Numbered from the stretch's first letter, positions 14,420 to 24,257 are shown. The stretch is DNA of 26,773 bases from JACJXF01 sp964349045 (GCA_964349045.1 CAYGFI010000051.1:1-26773); one strand, 5' to 3'. Numbers and translations: made by a program. The notes: generated by a model not told the origin, from the letters alone.

Positions 14420-17400
14420 ATGCCAAAACTCACCGTCTATAAAGCTTCTGCGGGATCGGGAAAAACCTACACCCTTACCCTCCGGTACCTCGAACTCCTG
14501 TTCCGGGACGAGTTCGCGTACCGCAACATCCTTGCCGTTACCTTTACCAACAAAGCAGCTTCGGAGATGAAAAGCCGGATCATGGAAACTCTTTATAAAC
14601 TTTCGGTTTATAAGCCTCCATCTTCATCTAAACCGGCATACCTGGAGCATATTTCTGAAAAATACAATTTTCCGGAAGTGGAAGTCTGTTCCCGGGCCGG
14701 CCGAATCCTGAATAACATACTTAACGATTATTCGCGATTTTCCGTGGGTACCATCGATAAGTTTTTCCAGGTGGTTATCCGGGCGTTTACCCGCGAAATC
14801 GGTCTGCAGGCAGGATATAATCTCGAACTCAACAACAATAAAATTCTCAGCGAAGCGGTCGATAATCTGCTCTATTCCATGGACGAAAACCAGGATCTCC
14901 GCGAATGGCTCATTCAGTTTGCAGATGAAGAGATCAGGGAGGGTCGTAATGTAAACCTGAAAGCCAACCTGGTCAGCCTGGGAAAGGAAATTTTTAAGGA
15001 AAATTACCGGAGCCTGTCCAGTGATACGGATGAAATCTATAAAACACCGGGGAAAATAAGGGATTACCAGGGATTACTTTTAAAAGAGACCCGGACCTTT
15101 CGAAATAACCTGATCCGGATTTCAAAGTTAGCGCTTGAACTTCTTAAATCATCGGGACTTGAAGCGGCTGATTTTAGTAATAAAGAATCCGGAGCCCTTG
15201 GCTTTTTTTACAGTATTCAATCCAATTCAAAAAAAGATTTTGAAAAGTTCAGACCGCTTACCCGGCCGCTTGAAGCAATTGACAATCCCGGTAAATGGTA
15301 CACGAAAACCTCAGATAAAAAGGAATTGATACTTGCCGCCTATAATAATGGTCTGAATGCTTTGCTCAAAGAAGCGGTAGAATATTCCAACACGCATTTC
15401 GAAAGGTTCTGGACGGCCATGGAAATTAGTAAATTCATTTATGCTTATGGCATTCTTGCAGATCTGTCGGGAAAAGTAAGGGAGATCACTTCTGAGAAAA
15501 ACCTGTTCCTTTTGTCCGATTCTTCTGAATTTCTGAACGAAATCATCGCCGGTAACGAGGCTCCTTTTGTTTATGAAAAGGCCGGGAATTTCTTCAATAA
15601 TTTTATGCTCGATGAGTTCCAGGACACCTCGGTTTTTCAGTGGAACAACTTCCGACCCCTGGTGCTTAACGGACTTGCAGCAAACCATGAAAGTCTTGTG
15701 GTGGGCGATGTGAAACAATCCATTTACCGCTGGAGAAACTCCGACTGGAAAATCCTCGCGTCAGAAGTGGAAAAAAGCTTTCCACAGTTTTATGGTCCTG
15801 AAGTTTTGCAGGAAAATTACCGTAGTTCAGAAAATATTATCCGTTTTAACAACAGCATTTTTTCCACGGCTTCACACCTGCTGAGAGACAAATTTATATC
15901 GGCCATTTCAACTTCTGCTCATAACAAGGTTCTTATCCCGCTTGCCGATATGATCACAACCGCTTATGGCGGATCGGCACAGCATATTCCCCAAAAATCA
16001 AAAGACAGCGGGGGTTATGTGAAGTTTTCCATACTCGGGGCCGGCATTAACAAGGAAGAATACCTGGATAAGATAAGAGAGAAATTACCCGAAACCATCA
16101 TGGATCTTCAGAAACGGGGTTACCATGCCGGTGATATAGCTCTGCTCGTAAGAAAAGGGGAGGAGGGAAAGCAACTTGCCACGATCCTGCTTGAATATAA
16201 AAACAGGAACCCGGAACGTATGAAGGATTATAACTTTAATGTTATCTCCAACGATTCACTTTATATTGCAGTAAATCCAGCGGTACAACTTCTCACAGCC
16301 GTTATGAAACGCATGCGGAATCCATACGACATGCTGAACGAAGCCTTTATTCGTCATGAGTTCCTCCGCTATCTTAACGAGGGAGCAGATATACCGGCCG
16401 ATTACCATCTTATTTTTACCGGGAAAACTGAAGAGCGCCCTGAGATTTTTGCACGGGTCCTTGGCCGGCTAAACAGGGAACACAACAATCTGAGGCATTT
16501 GTCTCTCTTTGAGCTGATCGAAAGTCTTTGTGGAATTTTCGAACTGAATATAAATCAACAGGATATCCCATACATTCAGGCTTTCCAGGATACTGTTCTG
16601 GCTTTTATGAAAAAGGAAGCTTCCGACCTTAATGCTTTTCTTGATTATTGGGAGGACCAGGGACAAAAGGAAACCCTGAATATTTCCGAACAGCAGGATG
16701 CCCTTCGGATTTTTACCATTCATAAAGTAAAAGGACTGGAGTTTCGCGTGGTGATCGTGCCTTTTTGTAACTGGGATCTGGAGCCTTCAGCTACTCTGAA
16801 AAATATTCTCTGGTGCAGGACGAATGTTTTTCCTTTCGACCAGCTTCCGTATGTACCGGTGAACTATAGCTCTCATTTATCTCACACCCTGTTTGCAGCG
16901 GACTATTTTATGGAGATGTTACATTCATTTGTTGACAGCCTGAATCTTTCGTATGTGGCATTTACCCGCGCTATCGATGAACTTCATGTTTTTGCCTCCC
17001 CCGGGAAAGATATAAAGAATATAGGCGATCTAATTCTGAAAACCCTTGCTGGGCAGACCATTCAGAACCCTTCTTTTCCATACATGAATGAAGAAAACAG
17101 GATGCGTGTTCCCGAAGAGCTTTTCGAATATGGTTCCCCAAAACCCTTATCTGCATTGAGTTCCCAAAAAGACGCAATTGCAGAAGTATTTGATTCATAC
17201 CCGGTGGCCGGTTTTCCGAAAAAGGTAAAACTGAGGTACCGGAGCGATGAGTTTTTTACCGCCGGATCTACTGAAACCGGAGGTATTGATTATGGCATCA
17301 TTATGCATGGCATTATCTCAAATGTAAAATACCCCGCTGATCTTGAAAAAGCCGTAAAACAAGCTTTTCTCGAAGGGAAAATCGATTCGTCAAAGCAAAA

Positions 17401-17716
17401 GGAAATCCTAAAGCTGCTTACCGCAAAACTTGCCTCTCCCCCGATGGAAAACCTTTTCAGCAGCGAATGGAAGGTGTATGCAGAACGTGAAATTCTTACC
17501 GGGGGAGGTCAGGAATACCGCCCCGACAGGGTTATGGTTAAAGAAAATGCTGCAGTTGTAGTGGATTACAAATTCGGAACACATGAAAATCCAAATTATG
17601 CCGGTCAGCTCAGAAGGTACATGAAACTTCTGAACGAAATAGGCTATGAGGATGTAAAAGCGTATATCTGGTATGTTATGACCGATAAGTGGGAGGAGGT
17701 AAAGCATGGTTCCTGA
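14420..17716 (+). CDS. addA: AddA-like UvrD-family helicase-nuclease
   Basis: A 1098-residue (from Met at 14420) SF1A helicase with C-terminal nuclease, the AddA-like subunit of a double-strand-break resection enzyme. Walker A KASAGSGKT is at residues 8-16, motif Ia VTFTNKAASEMKSRI follows, and motif II DEFQDTS is near 397. Then come GDVKQSIYRWRNSD (near 427), QENYRSSENI, FTIHKVKGLEF (near 765) and YVAFTRAIDELHVF (near 843). The C-terminal PD-(D/E)XK part reads YRPDRVMVKENAAVVVDYKFG (Asp near 1048, Lys near 1050). An ATG 13 codons upstream lies before the conserved start and is not preferred. The gene overlaps the radical SAM gene by 11 bases, and the AddB-like partner follows, so all three are one operon. 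Confidence 0.88.
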   Translation: MPKLTVYKASAGSGKTYTLTLRYLELLFRDEFAYRNILAVTFTNKAASEMKSRIMETLYKLSVYKPPSSSKPAYLEHISEKYNFPEVEVCSRAGRILNNILNDYSRFSVGTIDKFFQVVIRAFTREIGLQAGYNLELNNNKILSEAVDNLLYSMDENQDLREWLIQFADEEIREGRNVNLKANLVSLGKEIFKENYRSLSSDTDEIYKTPGKIRDYQGLLLKETRTFRNNLIRISKLALELLKSSGLEAADFSNKESGALGFFYSIQSNSKKDFEKFRPLTRPLEAIDNPGKWYTKTSDKKELILAAYNNGLNALLKEAVEYSNTHFERFWTAMEISKFIYAYGILADLSGKVREITSEKNLFLLSDSSEFLNEIIAGNEAPFVYEKAGNFFNNFMLDEFQDTSVFQWNNFRPLVLNGLAANHESLVVGDVKQSIYRWRNSDWKILASEVEKSFPQFYGPEVLQENYRSSENIIRFNNSIFSTASHLLRDKFISAISTSAHNKVLIPLADMITTAYGGSAQHIPQKSKDSGGYVKFSILGAGINKEEYLDKIREKLPETIMDLQKRGYHAGDIALLVRKGEEGKQLATILLEYKNRNPERMKDYNFNVISNDSLYIAVNPAVQLLTAVMKRMRNPYDMLNEAFIRHEFLRYLNEGADIPADYHLIFTGKTEERPEIFARVLGRLNREHNNLRHLSLFELIESLCGIFELNINQQDIPYIQAFQDTVLAFMKKEASDLNAFLDYWEDQGQKETLNISEQQDALRIFTIHKVKGLEFRVVIVPFCNWDLEPSATLKNILWCRTNVFPFDQLPYVPVNYSSHLSHTLFAADYFMEMLHSFVDSLNLSYVAFTRAIDELHVFASPGKDIKNIGDLILKTLAGQTIQNPSFPYMNEENRMRVPEELFEYGSPKPLSALSSQKDAIAEVFDSYPVAGFPKKVKLRYRSDEFFTAGSTETGGIDYGIIMHGIISNVKYPADLEKAVKQAFLEGKIDSSKQKEILKLLTAKLASPPMENLFSSEWKVYAEREILTGGGQEYRPDRVMVKENAAVVVDYKFGTHENPNYAGQLRRYMKLLNEIGYEDVKAYIWYVMTDKWEEVKHGS

Positions 17717-18659
17717 TTATCCCTGGGGACATTCCCGCCGGTTCAACTCCTACACGGAATATTTTAAGAAACGTTTTGGCGGACGCGTGCAGAAAATTGC
17801 TATCGACGCGGGATTTACCTGTCCGAACCGCGATGGAACCGCCGGAAGGGGCGGATGCACCTATTGCGACAATAATGCATTCAACCCTTCCTACTGCAGT
17901 CCTGAAAAGAGTGTCAGTATTCAGATTGAGGAGGGTATTGAATTTCACAGCAAACGGTATCGCCGGGCTACTCAGTTTCTGGCCTATTTCCAGGCCTATT
18001 CAAATACTTATGCTTCTGTTGATAAACTGCGCAGCTTATATGAAGAGGCGCTTGCTTTTCCTGATGTTATCGGTTTGGTTATTGGCACGCGTCCGGATTG
18101 CGTTAATGAGGAAATTCTCGATTATATCGCCCAACTCAGCCGCAGGGTTTATGTTATCGTGGAATATGGAATAGAATCCTGCTATGACAAAACACTTCTC
18201 CGGATCAACCGCGGACACGATTTCGCAAAAACGGTCCGGGCCATTGAGGAGACTGCGAAACGGAATATCCTTACGGGCGGACACATGATCATTGGTCTGC
18301 CGGATGAATCGCGCGATGAAATATTAAAAGAAGCTGAAATTCTTTCCGGGCTTCCCCTGCATACCATAAAATTCCATCAGTTACAGATCATCAAAGGAAC
18401 TGCTATGGCAAAGGAATATGCGGAACATCCCGAACGTTTCACAATTTATGAAATGGATGATTATCTCCTTTTAATGAAAGAATTTACCGAGAGGCTAAAC
18501 CCTGCTTTTGTTATCGAGAGAATAGCGGGGGAGGTGCCTCCGCGTTTTCATGTAAATGTTTCGTGGGATTTACGATATGATGTAATTCTGAAACGTTTCG
18601 AACAGATTCTTGAGCAATACGATACATGGCAGGGCAAAATCTATACTCCCCCGAAATGA
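17706..18659 (+). CDS. TIGR01212/YhcC-type radical SAM protein
   Basis: A 317-residue radical SAM enzyme. The 4Fe-4S binding cysteines are Cys39, Cys51 and Cys54 in FTCPNRDGTAGRGGCTYCDN, a CX11CX2C spacing characteristic of the TIGR01212/YhcC family rather than the usual CX3CX2C. Other marks are FLAYFQAYSNTYA, VIGTRPDCV, VEYGIESC and GGHMIIGLPDESRDEI, and a C-terminal RIAGEVPPRFHV. The biochemical substrate of this family is not established to my knowledge. The start is preceded by GGGAGGAGG (17691-17699), an unusually strong ribosome-binding site for Bacteroidota, and overlaps addA by 11 bases. Its TGA overlaps the next ATG. This puts it inside a DNA-repair operon by translational coupling. 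Confidence 0.87.
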   Translation: MVPDYPWGHSRRFNSYTEYFKKRFGGRVQKIAIDAGFTCPNRDGTAGRGGCTYCDNNAFNPSYCSPEKSVSIQIEEGIEFHSKRYRRATQFLAYFQAYSNTYASVDKLRSLYEEALAFPDVIGLVIGTRPDCVNEEILDYIAQLSRRVYVIVEYGIESCYDKTLLRINRGHDFAKTVRAIEETAKRNILTGGHMIIGLPDESRDEILKEAEILSGLPLHTIKFHQLQIIKGTAMAKEYAEHPERFTIYEMDDYLLLMKEFTERLNPAFVIERIAGEVPPRFHVNVSWDLRYDVILKRFEQILEQYDTWQGKIYTPPK

Positions 18660-21529
18660 GCAAGCCGAACCCATTCCTGAAAACACTGGCAGAGGCGCTG
18701 TACAGGGATTACGGAGATAAAATCGCCGATGTGTGTATGGTATTTCCAAACCGCAGGGCCGGACTGTTCTTTAAAAAATACCTGGCCGCAGTGGCACAGA
18801 AAACAATCTGGAGCCCGCAGATTTTCACCATCAGTGAATTCATGCAACACCTGTCCAACCTGCAACCAGCGGATCCTGTTGACCTGATCTTCGAAGTTTA
18901 CGAAACCTATCGTCAGACCGTTGAAAATCCCGAAAGTCTTGATGAATTCTGGAACTGGGGAGAAATGATGCTTGCCGATTTTGACGATATCGACAAATAC
19001 CTTGTGGATGCTTCATCTATTTATCAGAATATCCGCGATCTGAAGGAAATTGACAGTCATTTCGATCTTACTGAAGAGCAAAAAGCAACGATCAGGAAAT
19101 TCTGGGGATTCTTTCTTACGAATGAATTATCGGAGCACAAGGAATCCTTCCTGAAGATCTGGAACATCCTGAATTCGGTTTACACAAAGCTTAATTTCAG
19201 ACTAAAGGAGAAAGGACTGGCTTATGAAGGAATGATTTACCGGGAAATTGCTGAAAAGATCAATTCCGGGATTTATCCTGAAATCCCATGGAATAAAGTA
19301 ATTATCTGCGGTTTTAACGCTTTAAACAAGGCTGAACGGGAGCTTTTCCGCTACCTCAGGAATTCGGGCAAGGGCAGATTTTTCTGGGATTATGATAAAT
19401 ACTATACCGGTGATAGTGTCAGGGAAGCCGGCCGGTTTATGCGGCTCAACCTGGAAGAATTTCCGCCCGATAGTGTTCTGGAATCTTTTGATAATATCCA
19501 CTCCCGCGAAGTAAACATTTATGAGCTTCCATCGGATATTACACAGGCCAAATACCTGAATACATTACTGCAAAAGGAAAACAGCAGCGACCTGGTTCAT
19601 TTTAATCATACAGCCATTATCCTGGGCGATGAGGATCTGCTGATCCCCGTGCTTACATCAATGCCCCAGAATGTTGAAGACATAAACATTACCATGGGAT
19701 ACCCGCTAAGCAGCGCTCCTGTTTACAGTTTTACAGATCAGTTACTGCGAATGCAGAAAAACATAGCCTCCCATCGGGGGAAACGAAAGGAAAAATTTTA
19801 TTTCAGGGATGTGCTCGCCATTCTGAACCACCAGTATCTAAAGCTTACGAATGAAGAAAATGTATTGGAGAAAATCCGGGATATTCACGATAACAACAGG
19901 ATGTACCTGGATGTATCTTTTTTCAGCGGGAGTGAAATTCTGACGATGATTTTCAAAAAAGTGGAAGAAACATCATCTCTTACGGATTATATCAGGGGAA
20001 TTTTGCTTGAAGTGGCAGGTATGATAGGAATGGGGGAGCAGGATTTGCATAGTAAACTGGAAAAAGAATATATTTTTCATGTGATTACACGTCTGAATAA
20101 ACTCAAAGGCATTTTTGAAGAAAACGAGCAACTGGTAAGCCTTGATACTTTTACCCGCGTATTCAGGAAAATTCTCAGAAACCTGAGAATTCCCTTTGAA
20201 GGTGAACCCCTTGCCGGACTTCAGATCATGGGTATCCTCGAATCACGCTTACTTGATTTCAGTCATGTGGTTTTTCTGTCGATGAACGATGGCGTAATGC
20301 CCCGTGCGCATCAGTCGTTCAGCTATATCCCGCATAACCTCCGGTATGCCTATGGCATGCCTACCCGCGAGGATCAGGACGCGATTTACGCGTATTATTT
20401 TTACCGGCTGCTGCAACGGGCATCAAAAGTCTCACTTTTTTATAACAGCAAAACCGACGGACTTCAATCCGGTGAAAAAAGCCGTTATATCTATCAGATC
20501 CTTTACGATCAGCGCTTTGTAACCGTATTTAAGAGTATAGGCTTCAATATCTCGGGTCGTGATGCTTTGCCCATAAGTATTGCAAAAACTCCGGGGATTT
20601 TCAAAACGCTGGAAAAATTTTCTCCCGCATCGATAATGTACCTGTCGCCCTCAGCCCTCAATACCTACATCACCTGCAGGTTACGTTTCTATTTCAGTTA
20701 TGTTGCCGGACTGAGGGAACTGGATACTGTAAGTGAAGAGATCGAAGCGGATACTTTTGGAAATCTCCTTCACGAGGCAATGTATAAAACTTATGAAGAG
20801 TTTTCCGGGAGAATGATCAACCCGGGGGATTTTGACCGGTTACTATCCCCTGAGAATATAAAAATATCTCTTGATAGTGCATTCCGAAAGAAGTTCTACA
20901 AATCAGGAAATACTGATCAGGAAGTGGTACTCGAAGGCAGCAATATTATCGATTATGAAGTGCTGAAACGCTACATAAGTAAAATTCTTGAAATTGATAA
21001 AGAATATGCGCCTTTTGAAATTATCGGCCTCGAAAAAGAATACAGTCATATTGTTAATACCGGGGGAGAAAAATCCCGCTTTGATATCAGGCTGGGTGGA
21101 AAAATTGACAGAATTGATAAAAAGAACGGGCGTGTACGAATCATAGATTATAAAACCGGACAGGCGGATACAAAATTCAACAGTATTGAAAAACTGTTCG
21201 ACAGGGAGTTTGAGAAACGCAATAAGCCTGCATTTCAGACCATTTTATACAGCTGGCTGTATGCAAGGGAGAATAAGGATGTAATAATTAATCCCGGTTT
21301 ATATATTACCCGCAAGTTATTCCAGACCGATTTTGTGCCAATGGTTGTAATGGATAAGGAGGTATTTAATCTGAATGAGAACATTCAGGAATTTGAGAAT
21401 TACCTGCAACAGGTTCTTTCAGAGCTAATGGATGCTTCGGTTCCTTTTGATCAGACGGAATTACTGAAAAATTGTGAGTTTTGTCCTTATGATAATATTT
21501 GTCATCGGAAAACAACAAAGAAGTTTTGA
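18656..21529 (+). CDS. addB: AddB-like nuclease subunit with Fe-S cysteine set
   Basis: A 957-residue protein; the start at 18656 is chosen because ATGA overlaps the upstream stop. The N-terminal region (VCMVFPNRRAGLFFKKYLA) resembles the inactivated helicase part of AddB, without a working Walker A. The C-terminal region is a PD-(D/E)XK nuclease: YLSPSALNTYITCRLRFYF, GNLLHEAM, then GGKIDRID and RIIDYKTG (near 831). Cys674 and the C-terminal trio Cys940, Cys943 and Cys949 (NCEFCPYDNICH) form the four-cysteine 4Fe-4S staple of AddB nucleases. It would act with AddA in resecting double-strand breaks before RecA loading. Assignment as the AddB counterpart rests on the operon and the cysteine set; sequence divergence from Bacillus AddB is likely. 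Confidence 0.85.
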   Translation: MSKPNPFLKTLAEALYRDYGDKIADVCMVFPNRRAGLFFKKYLAAVAQKTIWSPQIFTISEFMQHLSNLQPADPVDLIFEVYETYRQTVENPESLDEFWNWGEMMLADFDDIDKYLVDASSIYQNIRDLKEIDSHFDLTEEQKATIRKFWGFFLTNELSEHKESFLKIWNILNSVYTKLNFRLKEKGLAYEGMIYREIAEKINSGIYPEIPWNKVIICGFNALNKAERELFRYLRNSGKGRFFWDYDKYYTGDSVREAGRFMRLNLEEFPPDSVLESFDNIHSREVNIYELPSDITQAKYLNTLLQKENSSDLVHFNHTAIILGDEDLLIPVLTSMPQNVEDINITMGYPLSSAPVYSFTDQLLRMQKNIASHRGKRKEKFYFRDVLAILNHQYLKLTNEENVLEKIRDIHDNNRMYLDVSFFSGSEILTMIFKKVEETSSLTDYIRGILLEVAGMIGMGEQDLHSKLEKEYIFHVITRLNKLKGIFEENEQLVSLDTFTRVFRKILRNLRIPFEGEPLAGLQIMGILESRLLDFSHVVFLSMNDGVMPRAHQSFSYIPHNLRYAYGMPTREDQDAIYAYYFYRLLQRASKVSLFYNSKTDGLQSGEKSRYIYQILYDQRFVTVFKSIGFNISGRDALPISIAKTPGIFKTLEKFSPASIMYLSPSALNTYITCRLRFYFSYVAGLRELDTVSEEIEADTFGNLLHEAMYKTYEEFSGRMINPGDFDRLLSPENIKISLDSAFRKKFYKSGNTDQEVVLEGSNIIDYEVLKRYISKILEIDKEYAPFEIIGLEKEYSHIVNTGGEKSRFDIRLGGKIDRIDKKNGRVRIIDYKTGQADTKFNSIEKLFDREFEKRNKPAFQTILYSWLYARENKDVIINPGLYITRKLFQTDFVPMVVMDKEVFNLNENIQEFENYLQQVLSELMDASVPFDQTELLKNCEFCPYDNICHRKTTKKF

Positions 21530-21571
21530 TAAAAAACCACTCTCAATAATTCCCTAAGTCGCTGAAATTAA

Positions 21572-21579
21572 TAAATTTG
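21572..21579 (+). promoter_or_regulatory. Putative -7 promoter box for the channel gene
   Basis: TAAATTTG matches the Bacteroidota -7 consensus TAnnTTTG exactly, 22 bases before the start codon. No good -33 TTTG is seen at the right spacing. It supports separate transcription of the channel gene, 72 bases downstream of addB. Confidence 0.4.
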
Positions 21580-21601
21580 TATTTGAATCAAAAAAACGGA
21601 C

Positions 21602-23350
21602 ATGTTTTCAGAACAAAGCACACATCTTGTAGAAATCAAGAATCTTAAATTTATTACTGATGACAGTATCTGGCATTCAAAAACAGCCATAATTACTATT
21701 TCAGTTCCAGGCAGAGTAAATCCAATTATTGAACTTCTTGGATACAGCGAGATTGATGAGATATATAAATGGATTGATGAGGGAAAGTCTGTTAATCTGA
21801 ATCATTGCTACATAAATAAGTTTTCCCTTAGCGAATATCGTCAGCTTCGTAAACTTGATCCAAAGCAGGTTATCTCTATTCATGGTTTTACTGCTGTTAA
21901 TTCATTTATCGATTCTTCAACTGTTTTGGATTTTTCTTATGGTTCATTTTGCGACAATGATTTTTCTATTGAGAAATCATGGGTTTTCAAGGGTAATATG
22001 AATTTCAATTATTCAGGTTTTACAGGTGTAAATGTAAACATCAGCAATGTGCATTTTAAGGATGGGAATTTTGACTTTGCCAATGTAAAAATAGACACAG
22101 GAAACACAAATTTCAAAAATTCCATTTTTGCAAATGGGAAGAAGGATTTTCAGTATACAGATTTTGGAACAGGGCAGAAAATTTTTACAAACCTTGAATT
22201 TAATAATGGGGATGCCTCATTTATTAATACCCTATTTAATGATGGAGATGTTTCATTCAAAGTTGCGCGCTGGGGAAATGGCAAAGTGGATTTCCATTAT
22301 GCAAAGTTTGGAGTCGGAGATATTACTTTTGAGCAAGCTGAATTTGGTAATGGGCCGGTAGATTTCAGGACAGTTGAATGGGGAACAGGAAAGATTAATT
22401 TTAACCGTTCTGTTTTCGGAAATGCGGATGTGTCATTCGAAGGCTCAGAATTAAATGAAGGGAAATTCAATTTTAAAAAAGCAACTTTTGGAAAAGGAAA
22501 CCTGAACTTCGAACTGGCTGAATTTAAAAATGCTGAACTTGCTTTTGACAGGAGTGATTTTGGTGCAGGAAATATTAGCTTTTACAACTCAAAATTTAAA
22601 ACCCTCTCTTTAAATTCCTGTCACCTCGACCATTATACAGATATTCGTCTGGCATATTGCAAATTTATTGATCTTTCAAACTCTATTGTCAGGGATATTA
22701 TCGACCTTAAACCGTATGAATTTGTTGAAGAAATTTATACGATCAGCTTTGTTGGAATGAGGCTGATTGGCAGGATTTATATAGATTGGGAGCAAAATAA
22801 AGTAGTAAAACTGATTGAATCCCAGAAAGATGTAAACCATCGCCTTAGATCAGAACAGTACCGTACCCTGAAGGAAAATTTCAGGGTTACAGGACAGTAT
22901 GCAGATGAGGATGAAGCATATGTTGAATTTAAAAGGCACGAGGCACTTGCCGATCTTGAAGATTCAATCTCAAAAAGACCTGTCAGTGCCTTATGGATGT
23001 ATCCTGCCCATGGTTTTAAATTACTTGTTTTTGATAAAGCAGGTCTCTATGCTACAAATCCTATGAGAGTAATCATATCAATGGCAGTGGCATATGGCTT
23101 TTACAGCCTGTTATATATTGTATTGGAGTATACGACAAATTCCCTGCTACTGGAAACTGTAAGTCATAACGAAACTGCCACAGTTGTTGGAAAAGCTTTT
23201 TACTTTAGCTTTGTGACCTATTTCACCATTGGTTACGGTGACTTTGTGCCGATGGGAGCTATGCGGTGGGTTGCTGGTCTTGAAGCTTTCACCGGCTTAT
23301 TCCTTATGTCATATTTCACTGTTGCTTTTGTAAGAAAGATATTACGATAA
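21602..23350 (+). CDS. 12-residue-repeat solenoid fused to a two-TM potassium-channel pore
   Basis: A 582-residue membrane protein without signal peptide. Residues about 129-332 are 17 uninterrupted 12-residue repeats with consensus GxGxxxFxxxxF (for example GNGKVDFHYAKF, GVGDITFEQAEF, GTGKINFNRSVF). A repeated Phe/aliphatic core with Gly turns suggests a right-handed beta-solenoid like pentapeptide-repeat proteins, but with a different period. Residues about 400-485 are a charged, probably helical linker. The C-terminus is a pore of the Ion_trans_2 type: TM1 about 488-510, the selectivity filter TIGYGD at 542-547, TM2 about 556-578. There is no RCK domain. As in K+ channels, a tetramer is expected. 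The solenoid probably acts as a cytoplasmic sensor or assembly module; the ligand is unknown. trmD converges 10 bases downstream. Confidence 0.85.
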   Translation: MFSEQSTHLVEIKNLKFITDDSIWHSKTAIITISVPGRVNPIIELLGYSEIDEIYKWIDEGKSVNLNHCYINKFSLSEYRQLRKLDPKQVISIHGFTAVNSFIDSSTVLDFSYGSFCDNDFSIEKSWVFKGNMNFNYSGFTGVNVNISNVHFKDGNFDFANVKIDTGNTNFKNSIFANGKKDFQYTDFGTGQKIFTNLEFNNGDASFINTLFNDGDVSFKVARWGNGKVDFHYAKFGVGDITFEQAEFGNGPVDFRTVEWGTGKINFNRSVFGNADVSFEGSELNEGKFNFKKATFGKGNLNFELAEFKNAELAFDRSDFGAGNISFYNSKFKTLSLNSCHLDHYTDIRLAYCKFIDLSNSIVRDIIDLKPYEFVEEIYTISFVGMRLIGRIYIDWEQNKVVKLIESQKDVNHRLRSEQYRTLKENFRVTGQYADEDEAYVEFKRHEALADLEDSISKRPVSALWMYPAHGFKLLVFDKAGLYATNPMRVIISMAVAYGFYSLLYIVLEYTTNSLLLETVSHNETATVVGKAFYFSFVTYFTIGYGDFVPMGAMRWVAGLEAFTGLFLMSYFTVAFVRKILR

Positions 23351-23360
23351 GGGGTTCCGG

Positions 23361-24050
23361 CTATTCCTGTTCATTGTCAAGCAGTCCCGGGCGTAAGGTC
23401 CTGGTTCGTTCAATTGAATTTTTAATTTTCCATTCCTCTATTTTCTTCTCATTCCCGGAAATCAGAATGTCCGGTACTTTCCATCCTTTGTATTCTGCCG
23501 GACGGGTATAAACATGCGGAGCTAAAAGTCCATCCTGGAACGAATCAGTCAGGGCAGAAGTCTCGTCAGACATGGCCCCGGGAATCAGTCGCACCACACA
23601 GTCGGTAATTACCGCCGCAGCCAGCTCACCCCCGGTAAGAACATAATCACCGATTGATATCTCGAGTGTCACCAGATGATCCCTTACCCGCTGATCCACT
23701 CCTTTATAATGACCGCAAAGAATTATGATATTTTCAAGTGTGGAGAGCCTGTTAGCAATTTGCTGGCTGAGATGATGACCGTCGGGAGAAGTATAAATAA
23801 TCTCATCATAACTCCTTTGGGATTTTAAAAATGAAATGGCTTTATCGATCGGTTCAATCCGCATCACCATTCCCGCATCTCCGCTGAAAGCGTAATCATC
23901 AACCCTCTTATGTTTATCTTCAGAATAGTCCCTCAGATTATGCAGATGAATTTCGGCCAGACCTTTGGCTTTAGCCCTCTTAAGAATGGAGTGATTCATC
24001 GGACTCTCAATGAGTTCAGGGAGAACAGTAATTATATCAATTCGAAGCAT
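23361..24050 (-). CDS. trmD: tRNA (guanine37-N1)-methyltransferase TrmD
   Basis: A 229-residue SPOUT methyltransferase that makes m1G37 in tRNAs for Leu, Pro and Arg and prevents frameshifting. Diagnostic segments are MLRIDIITVLPELI at the start, the knot region IILCGHYKGVDQRVRDHLV, EISIGDYVLTGGELAA, ETSALTDSFQDG, and the C-terminal block with YTRPAEYKGWKVP and SGNEKKIEEWK. The usual GGGAGMV loop reads SGDAGMV. The length is normal. It is convergent with the channel gene (10 bases between stops) and divergent from the DUF349 gene, so it appears monocistronic. Confidence 0.95.
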   Translation of the reverse strand: MLRIDIITVLPELIESPMNHSILKRAKAKGLAEIHLHNLRDYSEDKHKRVDDYAFSGDAGMVMRIEPIDKAISFLKSQRSYDEIIYTSPDGHHLSQQIANRLSTLENIIILCGHYKGVDQRVRDHLVTLEISIGDYVLTGGELAAAVITDCVVRLIPGAMSDETSALTDSFQDGLLAPHVYTRPAEYKGWKVPDILISGNEKKIEEWKIKNSIERTRTLRPGLLDNEQE

Positions 24051-24192
24051 TCTTTTTTTTGTAAAAGTACGAACAATTGTTTTATAATGACGATCAAATG
24101 ATTAATCCCCATGTAAACGTTTATTTATCAGAGTTTTTATGGCTTAAAATATTGATTTTAACCCGGAAGTATGTTGAAATTGTCAAAAAAGA

Positions 24193-24223
24193 TTTGTTTA
24201 TGCTTTTTTAATAGGTAATTTAG
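24193..24223 (+). promoter_or_regulatory. Putative promoter for the DUF349 gene
   Basis: TTTG at 24193-24196 and TAATTTAG at 24216-24223 are separated by 19 bases, the spacing typical of the Bacteroidota -33/-7 promoter. The -7 box has one mismatch to TAnnTTTG. It lies 34 bases before the start codon. Confidence 0.45.
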
Positions 24224-24257
24224 TCCACTGTATGTATCACAATGAAAATGGGCTTCT

